From positions 62,699-90,870 of the forward strand of contig NW_003546321.1 of assembly GCF_000090795.2 (NCBI RefSeq): 28,172 nt of DNA. The letters run 5' to 3'. Positions within the stretch are counted from its first letter, which is position 1. The number at the start of each line of letters is the position of its first letter. The notes under the pieces are model-generated. The model saw only the letters and a list, made by a program, of their open reading frames with translations. It did no database searches and was not told where the DNA came from. Source of the DNA: Amphimedon queenslandica (Eukaryota; Porifera; Demospongiae; Haplosclerida; Niphatidae). Positions 18,446 to 28,172 of the stretch are shown one piece after another. Both the position numbers and the translations under genes were made by a program.

Positions 18446-20115
18446 TTCTGGGAGCTTGAGTCGCTTGGCATCAACCAGTTAGAGGAGTTGGTACAGACCC
18501 AATTCACACAAGAGATAAGTTTTAAAAACAGTAGTTATAAAGTCAGTTTGCTATGGTGTCAAGGGTGTCACAGACTCCCTGAGAATTATGATCTCTGTGT
18601 CATGAGACTACAAGGTTTGTTCCAGAGGTTGCAGCGAGACCCAGATCATCTCAGAGCCAATGATAATATCATGTGTGAACAACTAAAAAAGAGCAAGTAC
18701 CAGAAGCGACTGACCCACATGCTGGAAAAATCCAATACTTACCACATCATCCACTTGTGAGAAAGCAAGATTACTACAAAGGTCAGAATAGTACATGATG
18801 CTTCTTGTTCTGATGGTACCAACCCATCTTTAAATCAATGTTTACAAGTTGGTCCCAGCCTTGGTCGGTCAATTCTTGACATTTTGATACGTTTTCGTGC
18901 TCACAAAGTAGCTTTGGTGGGAGACATAGAAAAGGCACTTTTAATGGTAGAAGTGGAAAGGAGATATCGTGACGTTCTGCGTTTTCTCTGGTTCGGCAAC
19001 CAACAGTCTGAGAATCCCAATATAGTGAAGTACTGCTTTGGCCGTGTAGTGTTTGGGGTGTCATTGTTACTCAATGCAACAATTAAATATCACCTAGAAC
19101 GGTACATCAAAAGAGACCCCAAGTTGTAGCTACGTTCCTACATTTTATTTATGTTGATGACCTCACCACTGGAGCTTCTAATGTAGAATTGGGTTACGAG
19201 TTTTATTTGAAAGCAAAACTACAGTTAGCCGAAGCAGGATTTAATCATCGCAAGTTTGTATCCAATTCCACTGACCTGACAGGAAGAATTCTTGTCAATG
19301 AAGGACTAAGTACAGAAGCACACACTAGTAACACACTAGCTCTGGAACACAAGGTATTAGGAGTTACATGGAAACCTTTGGATGATCAACTTTGGTTTGA
19401 TATCACAGAGGTAAATGAGTATTTGAAAACCATACAACTGCCTAAACGTAATGTGGTAGGTGTAGCAGCTAAGATTTATGATCCACTGGGAATACTCTCT
19501 CCACTCACAGTAGTCTTCAAAGTATTCTTCCAACGGCTTTGCAAGTGAAAACTTGGATTGGATGAGCCCCTCTCTGAAGAGCTGGATTCTAGTTGGAAGA
19601 AACTCGCTTCTACTCTTGACCAAGCTAACTCTGTAGTAATAGACCGGTATATTCCTGGGTTAGGAGATCAAGAGTACCCCTTTATACAGCTTGTAGGGTT
19701 TTGTGATGCCTCCATAAATGCTTTCGCAGCTGTAGTTTACATTAGAGTAGTAGGGGAAGCACCGACTTCTATTTCAATTTTAGCATCAAAAACTCGAGTA
19801 GTGCCACTGAAGACGGTCACAATACCACGTCTTGAACTATTATCAGCATTACTCCTCGCAAGACTTACACATTTAATCTACGAAGTACTTTCGGAACAAA
19901 TTTCCCTTTAACAATCCATTTGCTTCACTGATTTGAAAATATCACTTGGAAAGATACACAGAACAGATAGAGAATTGAAGCCATTTGTAGAGAATCGTAC
20001 CTCTGAAATTAGAAAACTTAATCCCCTCACTGTTGGTATCATTGTCATGGAGTGGAAAACCCCGCAGACATTCCTTAACAGGGTTTTAATGCAATTGAGT
20101 GAGAGAGAAACATGA
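18446..20115 (+). pseudogene. BEL/Pao reverse transcriptase, RNase H and A17-type region
   Basis: It opens with FWELESLGI, then the RT N-terminus (18488-18760), a stop at 18758-18760 with a frame change, KVRIVHDASCSDGTNPSLNQCL (18780-18850) and GDIEKALLMVEVE (first catalytic Asp, about 18925). A frame change near 19120 leads to the catalytic box YVDD (19150-19161), which is intact. The A17-type region lies at 19350-19548: VLGVTWKPLDDQLWFD and KIYDPLGILSPLTVVFK. RNase H-like sequence follows: FCDASINAFAAVVY (about 19700), RLELLSALLLARL (about 19830) and CFTDLKISLGK (about 19925), where TDLK stands in place of the usual TDSQ/TDSK. Stops at 19546-19548 and 19909-19911 break the frame. The protein would copy element RNA in particles. 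Confidence 0.87.
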
Positions 20116-21927
20116 CAATCTAGTTAGAAGGTCCACTTTGGCTCAAAACACATTTCGAATTAGTGGATGATCCACTCGCTCCCCTCCGGAAGGTTGTAAT
20201 CAGGAGTTACGCAACAAGAGAGAAGTTGCCTCGTTTTCCTTGACAGGAGAATGCCAGTCATTGTTGCAGACAGATTTAGTACCTTAAACCGCTTATGAAG
20301 AGTTATGGCTCAAGTTGTGAAATTCATACGCATATTGCAAAAGGGTCCACAAGACGAGATGGTGTTATCAAGAGACATGAAATTAGCTCACACTGCACTA
20401 ATGCGTATAGCTCAGTTGTCAAATATAATGAACAAGAGATTCAATTCATGGCAGTAACAGTTTGATGTGTTTGTGGACAAAGAGGGAATACTGAGATGTC
20501 GAGGAAGGCTGACTAATGCCAACATCCCTACTGAAATGAATTACCCTGTCTTTTTAGAGAGACAAAGCACCATCGCTCTTCTCACTGTTATGTAAGAGTT
20601 GAACACGGAGGGGTAAACAGTACACTCACTGTAGTAAGATCAAGGTACTGGATCCTGCAAGGACATCAACTAGTCAGACCAGTCATACATAACTGTTTTC
20701 TGTATTAGAGATACCAGGGCAGATCTTATCCTTTTCCAACACTTCCTCCATTACCCCCACTAAGAGTAGAAGAGAAGCCCCCTTTCTGGTTTACTGGTAT
20801 TGACTTTGCAGAACCTATGTTCACCCGAGACTCTGTCTTCAGAGAAAAGAAAGGTATGGACATGCCTGTTCACAAGTTGTTACCAGAGCGGTACACATTG
20901 AACTTGTGACAGAATTAGAGACAGTCACGTTTTTAAGCTGCTTCAAGAGGTTCACTGCAAGAACGGGATTCCCTAGCAAGACACTCTCCGACAACTCCAA
21001 AACATTCAAGGCTGCCAACAAATGGCTGTCTACAATATTGGAGCACCCCAAATTAAAGAAGTTCATGATTGGGAATGGTATTAGATGGCAATTTAATGTT
21101 GAAAAGGCACCCTGGTGTGGTGGGGTGTTCGAGAGAATGATTCAGAGCATGAAGAGGTTACTATGGAAGATTATTAGATCTTCTAAGTTTACCTATGATG
21201 AGCTGATGACAGCTGTAATTCAAGTGGAAGCGATGTTAAATTCTTGACCCCTGACCTACATTCCTTCTGTTGACTTGGTGAAACCCTTTACCACCTCCCA
21301 CTTACTTTGTGGTAGGAGACTTCCGACACTGCCAGAAAAACCTGAAAAGGAAGAAGATTCGTATGTACCAGGATTAAGAGATGGAGCCACTCAGTTGACA
21401 AAATGACTGAAACACCACACTAATATACTTGATAAATTTTGGATGAGATGGAGGTGTGAATACCTACTTGAGCTAAGGAATGCCCACATGAAGAAATAGA
21501 GGAAGGGATCAGCCGACCAACGTAATGTTTCTATTGGAGATATTGTTTTAGTAGAAGAGGAGGATTCTGGAAAATGGGTAATATCAATGAATTAATTGTA
21601 GGAAGAGATGGACAAATAAGAGCGGCCGTTGTTAGAACACATAGTAAGGATGGTAAGACAATACTACTCAAGAGACCACTTCAAAGTCTGTACCTACTTG
21701 AAGGATCAGATGATCCCAGACTTTACTCTAACTCACCATTGCAATAGTTGTCTAAAAGCAAACATACTGACACTGTAGAAACTCACCCATCGATGGAAGA
21801 TCACTCACCTAAGGCACCCTTTCTTTGGCCTAAACAAACAGCGGCTGTACGCACTAGGGACAGGATAGGATCATGGACAAGGGAGCTGTTGGGATCAGAC
21901 TTGGATAACGATAACTGTGAGGCTTAA
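20116..21927 (+). pseudogene. BEL/Pao integrase and C-terminal domain
   Basis: The first part (20130-20700) is badly frameshifted but shows GPLWLKTHFELVDDPLAP and DKEGILRCRGRLTNANIP, the segment before the zinc-binding region in BEL integrases. The core contains TGIDFAEP with the first Asp (about 20800), then LSDNSKTFKAANKWL with the second (about 20990), and FNVEKAPWCGGVFERMIQSMKR with the catalytic Glu (about 21130). Most BEL copies have two Trp before the Gly-Gly; here it reads W-C. A TGA at 21245 replaces the Arg of the LNSRPLTY-like segment. The C-terminal part (21500-21720) has GDIVLVEEED and GRDGQIRAAVVRTHSKDGK, the DUF5641-type ending, and stops at TAA 21925-21927. It would integrate element cDNA. 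Confidence 0.87.
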
Positions 21928-22074
21928 AATACTTCAGGGGACTATTATTAGTTATTCATCCATTATCTTTATTTGGGGATTATTAATAGTTATTATGATT
22001 ATGTTTGGAGTTATCTTTGTAAGGACTACTATCATTTACCATAATTATACCCCTTGATCAGCTAACTGATCAAC

Positions 22075-22235
22075 GTGGGGGAGTGTGTGATAAAATGTGT
22101 AATCAATGTCTAATATATATTCATGATGGTGACGTTTGGTTAATAATGTTATTTTGAACACGTTGAAGTAACAATAGAGAAGGGAGGTAGATAGAGTGCT
22201 TTGACCTGCTCCAGTGTGGTAAACGGGAGTCTGAG
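22075..22235 (+). repeat. Polypurine tract and truncated 3' LTR of the BEL/Pao element
   Basis: GTGGGGGAGTG at 22075-22085 is the polypurine tract. The LTR starts at 22086 and matches the 5' LTR to about GAGTCTGA at 22233, with many substitutions. Beyond this only scattered similarity remains, so the LTR is deleted or replaced there. Confidence 0.75.
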
Positions 22236-23391
22236 AGATCTCAAGAGCTATATTTTACACTGAAGTCATGTGACTACCCGTTTCTTACATCCAATCACAT
22301 AAGATTATTATTATTGATACACAAGATAAACTATATTCATAGAATAGTTAATGATATTCATGGCCATTATAGTGATATTCATTAGCGCAATAAGTATATT
22401 CATAGCAAAATAACAATTCTATGAACAACTTGCAAATAGTTTTTGTAAAAATAAAAAAAAAAATAGAATTATTACCAAAAACAAAATAACGGAAAATAGC
22501 AGTGCTGTCTGAAAAAAAGCAATAATGGGAATAATGACAAGTTTTCCTGTTGCTTATTGGTTGAAAGCCATGTTTTGCAAATGCTGCCGTACACTAGGGG
22601 AATGAGACCATGAATTTTCTGTGCAATTGAGCCTGCAATAAGAAAAGAGAGATGAGATTACCTTGTTACTAGAACAATGAAGTCCTAAACAATAAGAAGT
22701 TGTAGCAATAGTGATTAAAAATATTTGAAGTTAAATCATGTATAATTATAAAACTGTATATGTTAAAGTTTTGAAACAATAGAAACTGTAAAGATTTTGA
22801 TTATTTTAAAATGGAATTGAAGAAAAACAAAATAAATAGAGTAGATGATACCTTAAATTATGTTCGTAAGTGTCCACACTATTTGAAACTCCTCTGGCTT
22901 TGCCCTCAAGTTCCAAATGGTGCGGCCTCCTTCAAACAAGGTTTAATCATTATGTAGACCCTAATAGAGTACACAGTTACATTGCAGAACTGTATTGCAT
23001 GAATGGCAGTATAATGTGAGTCGCAATTCATTGTGGTATCTAAATGGATATGTAATAATTAACACATGGGGCGGCATGTATTACCAGATTTTTGTGCACG
23101 AACATCAGGTCAATTTTACAAAAATAGCACATAAGGGCGGAAGTTCCGAGTGGGCAATTTTTGTCAACCAGAACGGAGAGAGTGCCAATAAATCTGGTAA
23201 TACACCATGCCCCAGTGTTAACTGAGACTTGTAGCAAAGATTGTGTAATGGCAGCGAAACAACATAGGACTTGGGGGGCAGAAAAATAACTTCGGCACGC
23301 AAAGCGCGCCTTGCCACAGGCTTCTTTAGGAACTTAGGGCGCACAGGTTTTATAACTATGTAAAAACGACTAATTCTAACGGGGACAGTTT
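22236..23391. other. Unassigned AT-rich stretch with one Trp-rich open frame
   Basis: Contains several ATATTCAT-like motifs (22330-22410) and an A-rich run near 22447-22465. The frame at 22995-23225 encodes a peptide with NSLWYLNGYVIINTWGG and SSEWAIFVNQNGES; I recognise no family. A GC-rich patch lies at 23295-23315. No terminal repeats or RNA gene were found. Confidence 0.4.
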
Positions 23392-23399
23392 CTATACCT
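23392..23399. repeat. Left target-site duplication of the 746-bp hAT
   Basis: CTATACCT, repeated exactly at 24146-24153. Confidence 0.92.
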
Positions 23400-24145
23400 C
23401 AGTGGCGTAGTTAGGACTTTAGTGATGGGTGGGCCCACCGACGGAGTAAAAAAATGGGTGCGCGAAGCACATTGAAATTTTTGGCCACGCCCACTTTGGG
23501 GCGCGTATATACGCGTAGTAGCGCCCGCTGATCTGAGCATACTTTCGGCCATTTTGCGTATAGTCTAATAATAATTAGCCAGCCTATGGCATGCTGAGCA
23601 AATCTAAAGCCACACATTAACTATGGTAATAACTAAAACAGGTTTAATATTGAAGCAAAAGCCAAAATAATGCCAGTTGGCTGATCAGGACTAAAGATGT
23701 GACTAGATAGCAATATCTGCAGGCGTGTGACTATTAAATGACAATGCCAAAGTAGTAGATGACGAGGTAATAAGTGAAGAGAGGCTTTGTCACCTAGATC
23801 TGCAATAGATACTTGTAAATTGGAGGAAAGCGATGAATAATGGCAGGAGCTCGGACTAGACTCACCAGCTGGAAGACTAGAAAGATCTGGATCAAGTTCA
23901 GGACCAGCCAAAGACCCTACTTCCTTGTCACTGTCATTAGTTCCACCAGTAGCTTCACAAATAGTCATTTGTCCTTCCATTCTTGCTACTTTTAGAAAGA
24001 AGTAATCATCAAGCAAAGATCTCCTCTGGTTGCCATCATGAATACATGTGGTAATTTATATTGATTAATTATTTAATAGTTATTAATAAATGGAAAATGA
24101 TGGGTGGGCACAGGCCCTGCTGGCCCAACCCTAGCTACGCCACTG
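23400..24145 (-). mobile_element. Non-autonomous hAT element, 746 bp
   Basis: Terminal inverted repeats CAGTGGCGTAGTTAGG (left) and CAGTGGCGTAGCTAGG (read inward from the right) differ at one position. Both flanks are CTATACCT. The CAGTGGCGTA start is a familiar hAT terminus. Direct copies of TGATGGGTGGGC lie near each end, and there is a 14-bp palindrome CGCGTATATACGCG at 23502-23515. The interior keeps only what looks like a transposase N-terminus, so it is an internally deleted derivative. Confidence 0.9.
23633..24031 (-). pseudogene. Remnant N-terminus of a hAT transposase inside the 746-bp element
   Basis: The minus frame reads about 130 residues to a stop at 23633. It begins with a basic stretch, then LLDDYFFLKVARMEGQ, similar in style to the short leader (basic, then LDxFF) at the start of TTF/ZMYM1-like hAT transposases. 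A Ser/Asp/Glu-rich segment (GPELDPDLSSLPAGESSPSS) follows, then nothing recognisable. No ATG is in frame at the start; the first ATG available is the one within KVARMEG. No zinc finger or catalytic region is present. It is best seen as leftover coding sequence, although a short protein cannot be excluded. Confidence 0.45.
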
Positions 24146-24153
24146 CTATACCT
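24146..24153. repeat. Right target-site duplication of the 746-bp hAT
   Basis: CTATACCT, identical to 23392-23399. Confidence 0.92.
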
Positions 24154-24268
24154 TATTGTAGCTCACAGAACTGCAGAAATAGGAAGTCATATAAGTAGAA
24201 ATCCCTTTCTATAAATTACGGCATCTGCTATGAATAAGTTCACTTTCAAGGACAATCACTAACAGTAA

Positions 24269-24887
24269 TTATTTATTAAAGAAACAATAGTTATTAAACG
24301 GCCAAAAAATTAGTTTTCTATGCTCCTTAGCATTTATAAACTTTGTTGCTACCTCATTGTTGTTTATTAAATCAGTTTTGTTACTCTGAGTATGCAAAAT
24401 AATGCAAGACTTAAGTCCAGCCTGTGTCATTGCAGATCTCAAATAGATTTTGCCTCTATGAATGGTGGAATAAGCCTTCTCTGCTGTGCTTGTTGTTAAA
24501 GGGACTGTAAGATACATTTGTAGTAATTCGTCCGCTTCACTACGAGTTTCACTCTATGAACAACGATTCCCTCCTTTTCATTTTTTGTGCTTAATAACTC
24601 TGGTAATAGTAATAGTTAAATATTTTTCTGTTCAATATTCATGTCAGAACAAAGTAATTGGCTAAAGCTCTCTGACAAAGACAGTCACTTTATTACATGA
24701 TTTAAGCAATAAATCTTCCATGTGATGAAGAGTGATGAATGATGGATGTTAAAATCGCTTCGTTAGGTCATTAAATAATATATCACTGACTTCAAAATAG
24801 GCATTGCGAATGTATTGTTCTGGTTACTGAAAAACATGGGAACTGCTGCTACTATCAACCCTTGCACTACCTCTTCTAACTCGAGTA
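24269..24887 (-). pseudogene. hAT transposase C-terminal (dimerisation) part, TTF/ZMYM1-like
   Basis: The minus frame 24517-24269 reads MYLTVPLTTSTAEKAYSTIH, then YLRSAMTQAGLKSCIILHTQ, ending with a FINAKEHRKLIFWPF stretch. This is the hAT C-terminal dimerisation region, in which V-P-x-T-T-S-T-A-E and Y-L-R-S-x-M are characteristic. Upstream to 24887 lie decayed PPVHTRVRRGSARVDSS-like and YFEVSDILFNDLTKRF segments, which in intact relatives link the catalytic region to this domain. Stops occur between 24520 and 24820. The 299-bp MITE at 24896-25194 separates it from the rest of the gene. Confidence 0.78.
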
Positions 24888-24895
24888 TGGACAGG
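24888..24895. repeat. Left target-site duplication of the 299-bp MITE
   Basis: TGGACAGG, identical to 25195-25202. Confidence 0.92.
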
Positions 24896-25194
24896 CATAG
24901 GCGGCTGCAGGCCCAGGCATGCCCTGGCTATGCCTGGGTAGCTTTCAATCAAAACCACACCCAAAAGGTGTGTTTTGTTATTATTAGGAGTGAGATTATC
25001 ACTATAATTCATTTTTTATAACCACAACTGTTTATACAGAGTATCAGTTCATCTTTACAGTTATTTTTATGTGGTAACTAGCTTCAAGTGGCTAGTATTA
25101 TTAATGTTCAGTTATTTAATTAATTGACCACACCCCCAATTGTTATAAATAATTAATGAGCCTGGGTAAATTCAAAATTCTGCAGCCGCCTATG
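24896..25194. mobile_element. hAT-type MITE, 299 bp, inside the hAT transposase
   Basis: Perfect 15-bp terminal inverted repeats CATAGGCGGCTGCAG and exact 8-bp flanks TGGACAGG. Near the left end CCCAGGCAT (24912-24920) and ATGCCTGGG (24930-24938) form a hairpin with a 9-bp stem, followed by a second small inverted pair, CACACC and GGTGTG. It has no coding capacity. Small frames crossing it, such as 24815-25021, are artefacts. Confidence 0.92.
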
Positions 25195-25202
25195 TGGACA
25201 GG
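25195..25202. repeat. Right target-site duplication of the 299-bp MITE
   Basis: TGGACAGG, identical to 24888-24895. Confidence 0.92.
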
Positions 25203-26815
25203 TGGTTTAGTTAGGTTCTGTGAGTCTTCAATAGTCTGTTTGTATGGATCTGTAAAGGAAGAATCACATTTCTGACAATTGACAAATCTTAGTGTCACTT
25301 CAACAGATTTAGTTGCCTCTTGTGCAGTGAGTAATGTAGTTGATAGTTGATTTTTACTGCAAACTGTAACTGACTTAACTTTAAACAGGAAAAAACAAAG
25401 AATTTGTCAATAAGTGCTAACAAACCACAAGCTTCATTGCTACATCTCCACTTTAATGAGAAAGTTGCTTTAATTCATAACATTAAACTCCAAAGTTTCT
25501 TAGTAAAGCATCTGTTGCTTCATTACGCACTGTCCAACAAGTTGGACAGAGAGGCTTACGGCATGGAGAACGAGAAGCCATTTCTCTTTGTGCTGTCTTA
25601 AAAATGCTAGCTGCTTAGGTGAGGCTGCAATAAAATTTGACTACTGTGAAGTCAGTGAGAAAGCCTCCCTAATACAAGTACATTTTTTATCTATGTCTTT
25701 AAGGCATAAATTAAGGCAATGTGCCACGCAGTGAACAAAATGATCTTTGAGATAAGCATCTAAGACATGCCTAGCAACACCTGACAGCTTTCTTGCCATG
25801 TCGGATGCACCATCACATGCTTGGCCATGATGTAAATGATTGAACGAGAGAAAATCTTACCTAATAGACTTTCAATACCGTTGAAAGTGTTGCAGCACTT
25901 GTTTGTTCCACTTCATGCATACAAAGCAAGTCTTGATTAAAGGAATATTGGCTGTTGATGCACCTACTTGAAATACAAATTGTTTTCTACCAGATGCATC
26001 TTGTGTCTCATCACAAATAATTCTATAGTATTTTGCTTCTTTAATGTTGCAAACTACATTTCATAAGACTTGGTTACCTATAAGCTCAATTTGTTCCGTA
26101 AAATTGTCATGTGAGAGATATTTCCCATCAGCAAGCCATTTTCTCATAGTTGCATCCTCTTAAGCTACAGTTAGTAAAAGATGCATTAAGTTACCTTCTT
26201 CAATGTAACCTCTTGTATGAAGCCCTTGACACATAAGGTACTTTAATAATCTTAGTTGTAAGTTCTCTATGCTGGCCTTGATCGCTGGTAATTTGAGAAT
26301 ATAATTTAAATATCACTGACACCTGTTGCAAACTGTGAAAAGATTCAAAAGCTTCCCTATGAGTATGAGTATGTTCATGAACCTGAAACTTTTGAGTTGC
26401 TTTCTTCCAGTTACAAAAGCCTGTGGTGACAAAGGTATTATCACTCCTTTTGTGAAATCTCATCAAATCATTCATGTGTGCTGAGCAACAGTAAAGGAAA
26501 TATACTTTATTTGATCTTAAACAAAACGTTAGCCATTTATGTGAAGACAAACCACGACTGACAAGCATCCCGTACTTGCTTTTGTCACTTGCACCTCGTA
26601 TTAAGGCCACTCCAATTAGATTCATTGTATCCCATAACCTGCCTGCCTATGCTCATGCTCATTTTTCATTATTCATTATTGCACACGTGGTTTTAAGATG
26701 TCTGCATTTATGTCGTTGTCACTTGTTAACGCATCTGTAGTTTCAGCTACTGTAACGCCAGGCTTAAACGTGGCAGAGTCCTTAAGCAACTTTGTAGCAA
26801 AATCTTATCACAACT
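25203..26815 (-). pseudogene. hAT transposase N-terminal and catalytic part, TTF/ZMYM1-like
   Basis: Reading the minus strand downward from about 26815: an acidic leader (FATKLLKDSATFKPGVTVAE), then a TTF-type region at 26625-26200 with KWLTFCLRSNKVYFLYCCSA and TGFCNWKKATQKFQVHEHTHTH, the Cys/His-containing segment that precedes the DUF4371-type catalytic region. Further on are AKYYRIICDETQDASGRKQF (near 26030), QACDGASDMARKLSGVARHV (near 25800) and HFVHCVAHCLNLCLKDIDK (near 25720), which match the conserved DETxDxS, DGAxxM and HCxAHxLNL blocks of this hAT branch. Stops and frame changes lie between them. Terminal inverted repeats of this element were not found; its 5' end meets the LTR of the next gypsy element near 26800. 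It would catalyse cut-and-paste transposition if intact. Confidence 0.8.
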
Positions 26816-26930
26816 CACAAAAAAGAACCAATTAATTCATTACAACTCATTAATAAACATTAATAATCATTAATAAACATGAATAAGATAATGAGTTAGG
26901 AGTAATAGTTACAATTCCCCCCTCTTTGCT
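26816..26930 (-). repeat. Probable polypurine tract and LTR fragment of the right-hand gypsy element
   Basis: In element orientation, AAGAGGGGGGAAT (26926-26914) is a polypurine tract, followed by TGTAACTATTACTCC from 26913, a plausible LTR start. The next 80 bp hold an ATTAATAAACATTAATAATC-type short repeat and then run into hAT sequence without a clear LTR end, so the LTR is short or truncated. Confidence 0.5.
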
Positions 26931-26939
26931 TAACGGTTG

Positions 26940-27130
26940 TCCTCGACTTACACAAATAATAAAATAAACAATTATAATAATAATAACATACACACTACTA
27001 ATACAATCAATAATACTAGACCACAATAATGCTATCACATAACATAACAATCAATAATAATAATAATATGGTAATAACACAGGTACTTTAATTTATACAA
27101 TAATATTACAATAATAACACTGGTACCTAA
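26940..27130. repeat. AAT-rich low-complexity stretch
   Basis: Many AATAATAAT units between the pol stop of the right-hand gypsy element and its polypurine tract. No gene. The frame at 26850-27050 comes from this composition. Confidence 0.6.
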
Positions 27131-27135
27131 TATTG

Positions 27136-28172
27136 TCAAGATTGTTTGGTCATTGAACGAGTAACAGGTCCATCATGGGATATGATCTTTTCAGATACTG
27201 GACTCTGTGGTTTGGTATGATTCTTCCTTGTCCTCTTTTTCTTGTTACCATCGGGACCAATCCACTCATCGCTTTCAAGTTCAGGATAACACGGCCGAAT
27301 ACGGTCTAGATTAACAAATAATGATGGCAGTCTGGGGTCACTCACAAGCTTCACTTCAGCATTGGTTGGGGTCACTGTGAGTACACGATATGGACCATGA
27401 AATGGGCGGGACAACTTCCAATCTTTCCATTGAACATCAAATGGCATGTAAACCATAACACAATCACCAATATGAATAGAAAAGGACTTACGAGCACGAT
27501 CATAATGATATTTCTGGTAAGCCTGAGCCTTCTTAATGTTATCAGCAGCTAATTTCCAGGCAGCTGACAGACTGGAAAGTATGTCCTCCCTATAATCAAC
27601 TATATCCACTGCATATGGTGAATGCTTGTGTGTCAGGACAGTGTCAGTTGGTATGCGAGTATCAAGTCCAAACAACAAAAAGAATGGAGATTCTGTTGTG
27701 GACTCTTGAGCACTGACACGATAAGCAAGTAACAAGTATGATCTAAAATAACGGACAGACCAAATGAGTCCTAGTGTCTCTAACTCTGAGATCCCATAGT
27801 TTCTCTCATGTTTATTCACAGCTCTAGATGCATAAACAACAGGATGGATCATTCCATCATTTTGATGTTGAGAGAACAGCACCCAGACCTACAGTGCTAG
27901 CATCTGTTTCCAGTATAAAGCTCATACCTGGGCAAAATCTAGGATATGCTAGAACTGGTAAGTGCTGATCTCATCTGACTAAATGCAGTTTCAGTAGCAT
28001 CAGTCCATACGAATGGCACATTCTTCTTGGTGAGTGCATGCAATGGAGCAGCAAGAGTGGCAAAACCAGCTACAAATCTCCTATAGTAAGAGGCTAATCC
28101 TAAAAAGCGGCAGACTTCAGTAACAGAAGTAGGACGAGGATAAGCCTTAATGCGTGGTGTTTTTGATGGATC
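27136..28172 (-). pseudogene. Ty3/gypsy pol remnant: RT connection, RNase H start fused to integrase C-terminus
   Basis: Minus strand from the window end: PSKTPRIKAYPRPTSVTEV and RFLGLASYYRRFVAGFATLA (RT connection region), a KNVPFVWTDATETAF stretch, a frame change near 27940, then YPRFCPGMSFILETDAST (RNase H first Asp) and another frame change near 27880. The frame 27882-27136 (248 codons) then reads HPVVYASRAVNKHERNYG and LIWSVRYFRSYLL from RNase H. At about 27728-27738 it passes directly into LAYRVSAQESTTESPFFLLFG, which is integrase after the DDE core. The rest of RNase H and the whole integrase zinc region and core are therefore deleted. The C-terminal domain follows (HIGDCVMVYMP, a SRPFHGPYRVLTV segment), with a basic tail. 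The rest of RT and gag lie beyond the window. Confidence 0.85.

Larger units (their letters stand above)
15848..22235 (+). mobile_element. BEL/Pao LTR retrotransposon, decayed
   Basis: TGTCATAAAATGT at 15848 and TGTGATAAAATGT at 22086 begin two related LTRs. The 3' copy follows a GTGGGGGAGTG polypurine tract. Between them are gag, CCHC knuckles, an A16-type protease, RT with YVDD, RNase H, an A17-type region and an integrase, all on the + strand in BEL/Pao order. Roughly ten frame changes or stops show it is dead. The 3' LTR is recognisable for about 150 bp only. Confidence 0.9.

Noticed and set aside
23278-23345. GC-rich near-palindrome GCAAAGCGCGCCTTGC as an element end
   Set aside because: No partner inverted repeat or target duplication found nearby.
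24815-25021. Small forward frame with Ser/Thr-rich start
   Set aside because: It crosses the border between the hAT transposase remnant and the MITE, so it is an accident of insertion.
26850-27120. Possible short direct-repeat array of CRISPR type
   Set aside because: Only AAT/ATTAAT microsatellite units without regular unique spacers, in a eukaryotic transposon setting.

Overview
No intact host gene is visible in this AT-rich window. It is built almost entirely from nested, mostly dead eukaryotic transposable elements. Ty3/gypsy, BEL/Pao, three kinds of hAT DNA transposon and a TTAA-target MITE occur together. There are no bacterial-type genes and no operons. This suggests an invertebrate metazoan nuclear genome. 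A sponge or another early-branching animal is plausible, but the window alone does not prove it.

Layout. 1-936: 3' end of a + strand Ty3/gypsy element (integrase C-terminus, polypurine tract, LTR). It abuts, and probably sits inside, a much older + strand gypsy whose RT, RNase H and integrase remains run from 937 to about 6078, followed by a polypurine tract and a poorly bounded LTR. That old integrase is split by a BED-finger hAT transposon (2650-5254) with an exact 8-bp target duplication. The hAT transposase is itself split by a 525-bp TTAA MITE (3478-4002). 6461-7023 is unassigned.

7029-12365 (minus strand) is the best-preserved element: two LTRs of about 260 bp, a 5-bp target duplication, a primer site matching a tRNA-Leu 3' end, and the order gag-protease-integrase-RT-RNase H. 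Integrase before RT is not the normal Ty3/gypsy order. It is the hallmark of the Gmr1-like lineage, and a SCAN-like segment in gag agrees. The copy is dead: it has frameshifts, in-frame stops and a changed RT catalytic box. Its LTR carries an inverted CCAAT pair, a heat-shock-element-like motif and a TATA-like stretch in promoter order. The end of its U5 looks complementary to the 5' half of tRNA-Leu as well.

12371-15847 is non-coding and AT-rich, with a decayed tandem repeat of about 290 bp. 15848 to about 22235 is a decayed + strand BEL/Pao element (gag with CCHC knuckles, A16-type protease, RT-RNase H-A17 region, integrase) whose 3' LTR is recognisable for only about 150 bp. 22236-23391 is unassigned. 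23400-24145 is a 746-bp non-autonomous hAT with an 8-bp target duplication. 24269 to about 26800 (minus) is a decayed hAT transposase of the TTF/ZMYM1-like type, split by a 299-bp hAT MITE (24896-25194) with its own 8-bp target duplication. From about 26800 to the end (minus) lies the 3' part of a further gypsy element in which an internal deletion fused RNase H to the integrase C-terminal region.

The genes do not form a pathway. Each block is a mobile element, and the value of the region is its insertion stratigraphy plus the unusual Gmr1-like element.
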